Below are positions 5,198 to 5,417 of a stretch of DNA of 5,417 bases, piece after piece. The translations under genes and the position numbers were made by a program. The DNA lies in contig QMMT01000180.1 of assembly GCA_003647385.1 (NCBI GenBank), positions 1 to 5,417 on the forward strand, written 5' to 3'. The notes below the pieces were generated by a model. It had not been told where the DNA came from and did no database searches. It saw nothing but the letters and a program-made list of their open reading frames with translations. How positions within the stretch are numbered: the first letter of the stretch is position 1; each line of letters starts with the position of its first letter. The stretch comes from Deltaproteobacteria bacterium. Its GTDB lineage: Bacteria > Desulfobacterota > Desulfobacteria > Desulfobacterales > Desulfobacteraceae.

Positions 5198-5417
5198 ACA
5201 GACTTCCTTCAACAAAGGAGTTACGGGTGTACAGGTCTGTATCTTCTAAATGGTCAGGTTCTATATCATAAAAAGAAAGCGGTTTGCTGGTTTTAGTTGG
5301 AAACAGCTTTTCAGCAAATGCAAGATCTTCAATTGTGTCAATTTCATACCAGGGTTTATGGTCAAAAAAGACCGCTTGAAAAGATAATGATCTTTCTACC
5401 ACCATTTGTTGAAACAC
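5184..5417 (-). CDS. MobA/LicC-like cytidylyltransferase, C-terminal fragment (cut by window edge)
   Basis: The last 78 residues or so of a protein whose start is beyond 5417 are present; the GTG at the edge is internal. K-P-W-Y-E-I-D-T-I-E-D-L-A-F-A-E-K-L (residues 21-38 of the fragment) is the typical C-terminal block of sugar- and choline-phosphate nucleotidyltransferases, with the E-I-D aspartate a likely magnesium ligand. The N-terminal GxGxR nucleotide loop would be off-window, so the nucleotide (CTP suspected from the neighbours) is an inference. About 44 residues, many acidic, follow this block and end in S-L-Y-A-R-S; that is a longer tail than the minimal domain needs. The stop (5184-5186) lies inside the next gene, so the two products are probably made in step. 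Confidence 0.75.
   Translation of the reverse strand: MFQQMVVERSLSFQAVFFDHKPWYEIDTIEDLAFAEKLFPTKTSKPLSFYDIEPDHLEDTDLYTRNSFVEGSLYARS
5204..5209 (-). promoter_or_regulatory. Ribosome binding site of the PLP enzyme gene
   Basis: AAGGAA on the minus strand lies six bases before ATG at 5197, inside the end of the cytidylyltransferase gene. It supports the shorter start over the TTG 18 bases upstream. Confidence 0.55.

Noticed and set aside
5105..5296. Plus-strand 63-codon frame
   Set aside because: It lies antisense to the junction of the cytidylyltransferase and PLP enzyme genes and has no supporting signals.

Overview
The window is A+T-rich bacterial DNA. It probably comes from a Desulfobacterales-like deltaproteobacterium, or a relative with many mobile elements. 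That guess rests on the style of the two-gene transposon, the AAA/DUF4143 ATPase and the DUF4926 protein. It is an inference; no rRNA or other marker gene is present.

Left part (1-1050, minus strand): one end of a two-gene transposable element. The first gene (908 to 327) encodes a small protein with a zinc-ribbon-like cysteine cluster and a helix-turn-helix. The second (233 to beyond base 1) is the N-terminal part of a transposase of the integrase-like type with its own helix-turn-helix. Upstream of the first gene lie nested inverted repeats and three TGCAAG boxes. One 9-bp hairpin contains the first gene's ribosome binding site, and a second hairpin partly covers the second gene's site. Both fit translational control of transposition.

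Middle-left (about 1051-1720, plus strand): debris of a former operon. A class I SAM-dependent O-methyltransferase (Methyltransf_2-like) has lost its N-terminal half exactly where the element begins. A translationally spaced small gene follows it and is split by a +1 frameshift around an A6 run.

Middle (1699-3182, minus strand): a DUF4926 small protein and, upstream of it, an intact AAA+ ATPase with a DUF4143 nuclease-like C-terminus. The ATPase promoter region carries a 32-bp-period direct repeat that could be an operator.

Right part (3430-5417, minus strand): a tight three-gene operon, read right to left. It consists of the C-terminal end of a MobA/LicC-like cytidylyltransferase, a fold-type I PLP enzyme of the HisC/CobD/aminotransferase group (14-bp overlap), and a membrane CDP-alcohol phosphatidyltransferase related to PssA (10-base gap). 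Together these look like a module that makes an amino headgroup, activates it with CTP and transfers it to a lipid. A phosphonolipid (2-aminoethylphosphonate) or another amino-phospholipid is the best guess. The headgroup cannot be fixed from this window, because the genes upstream lie beyond 5417.
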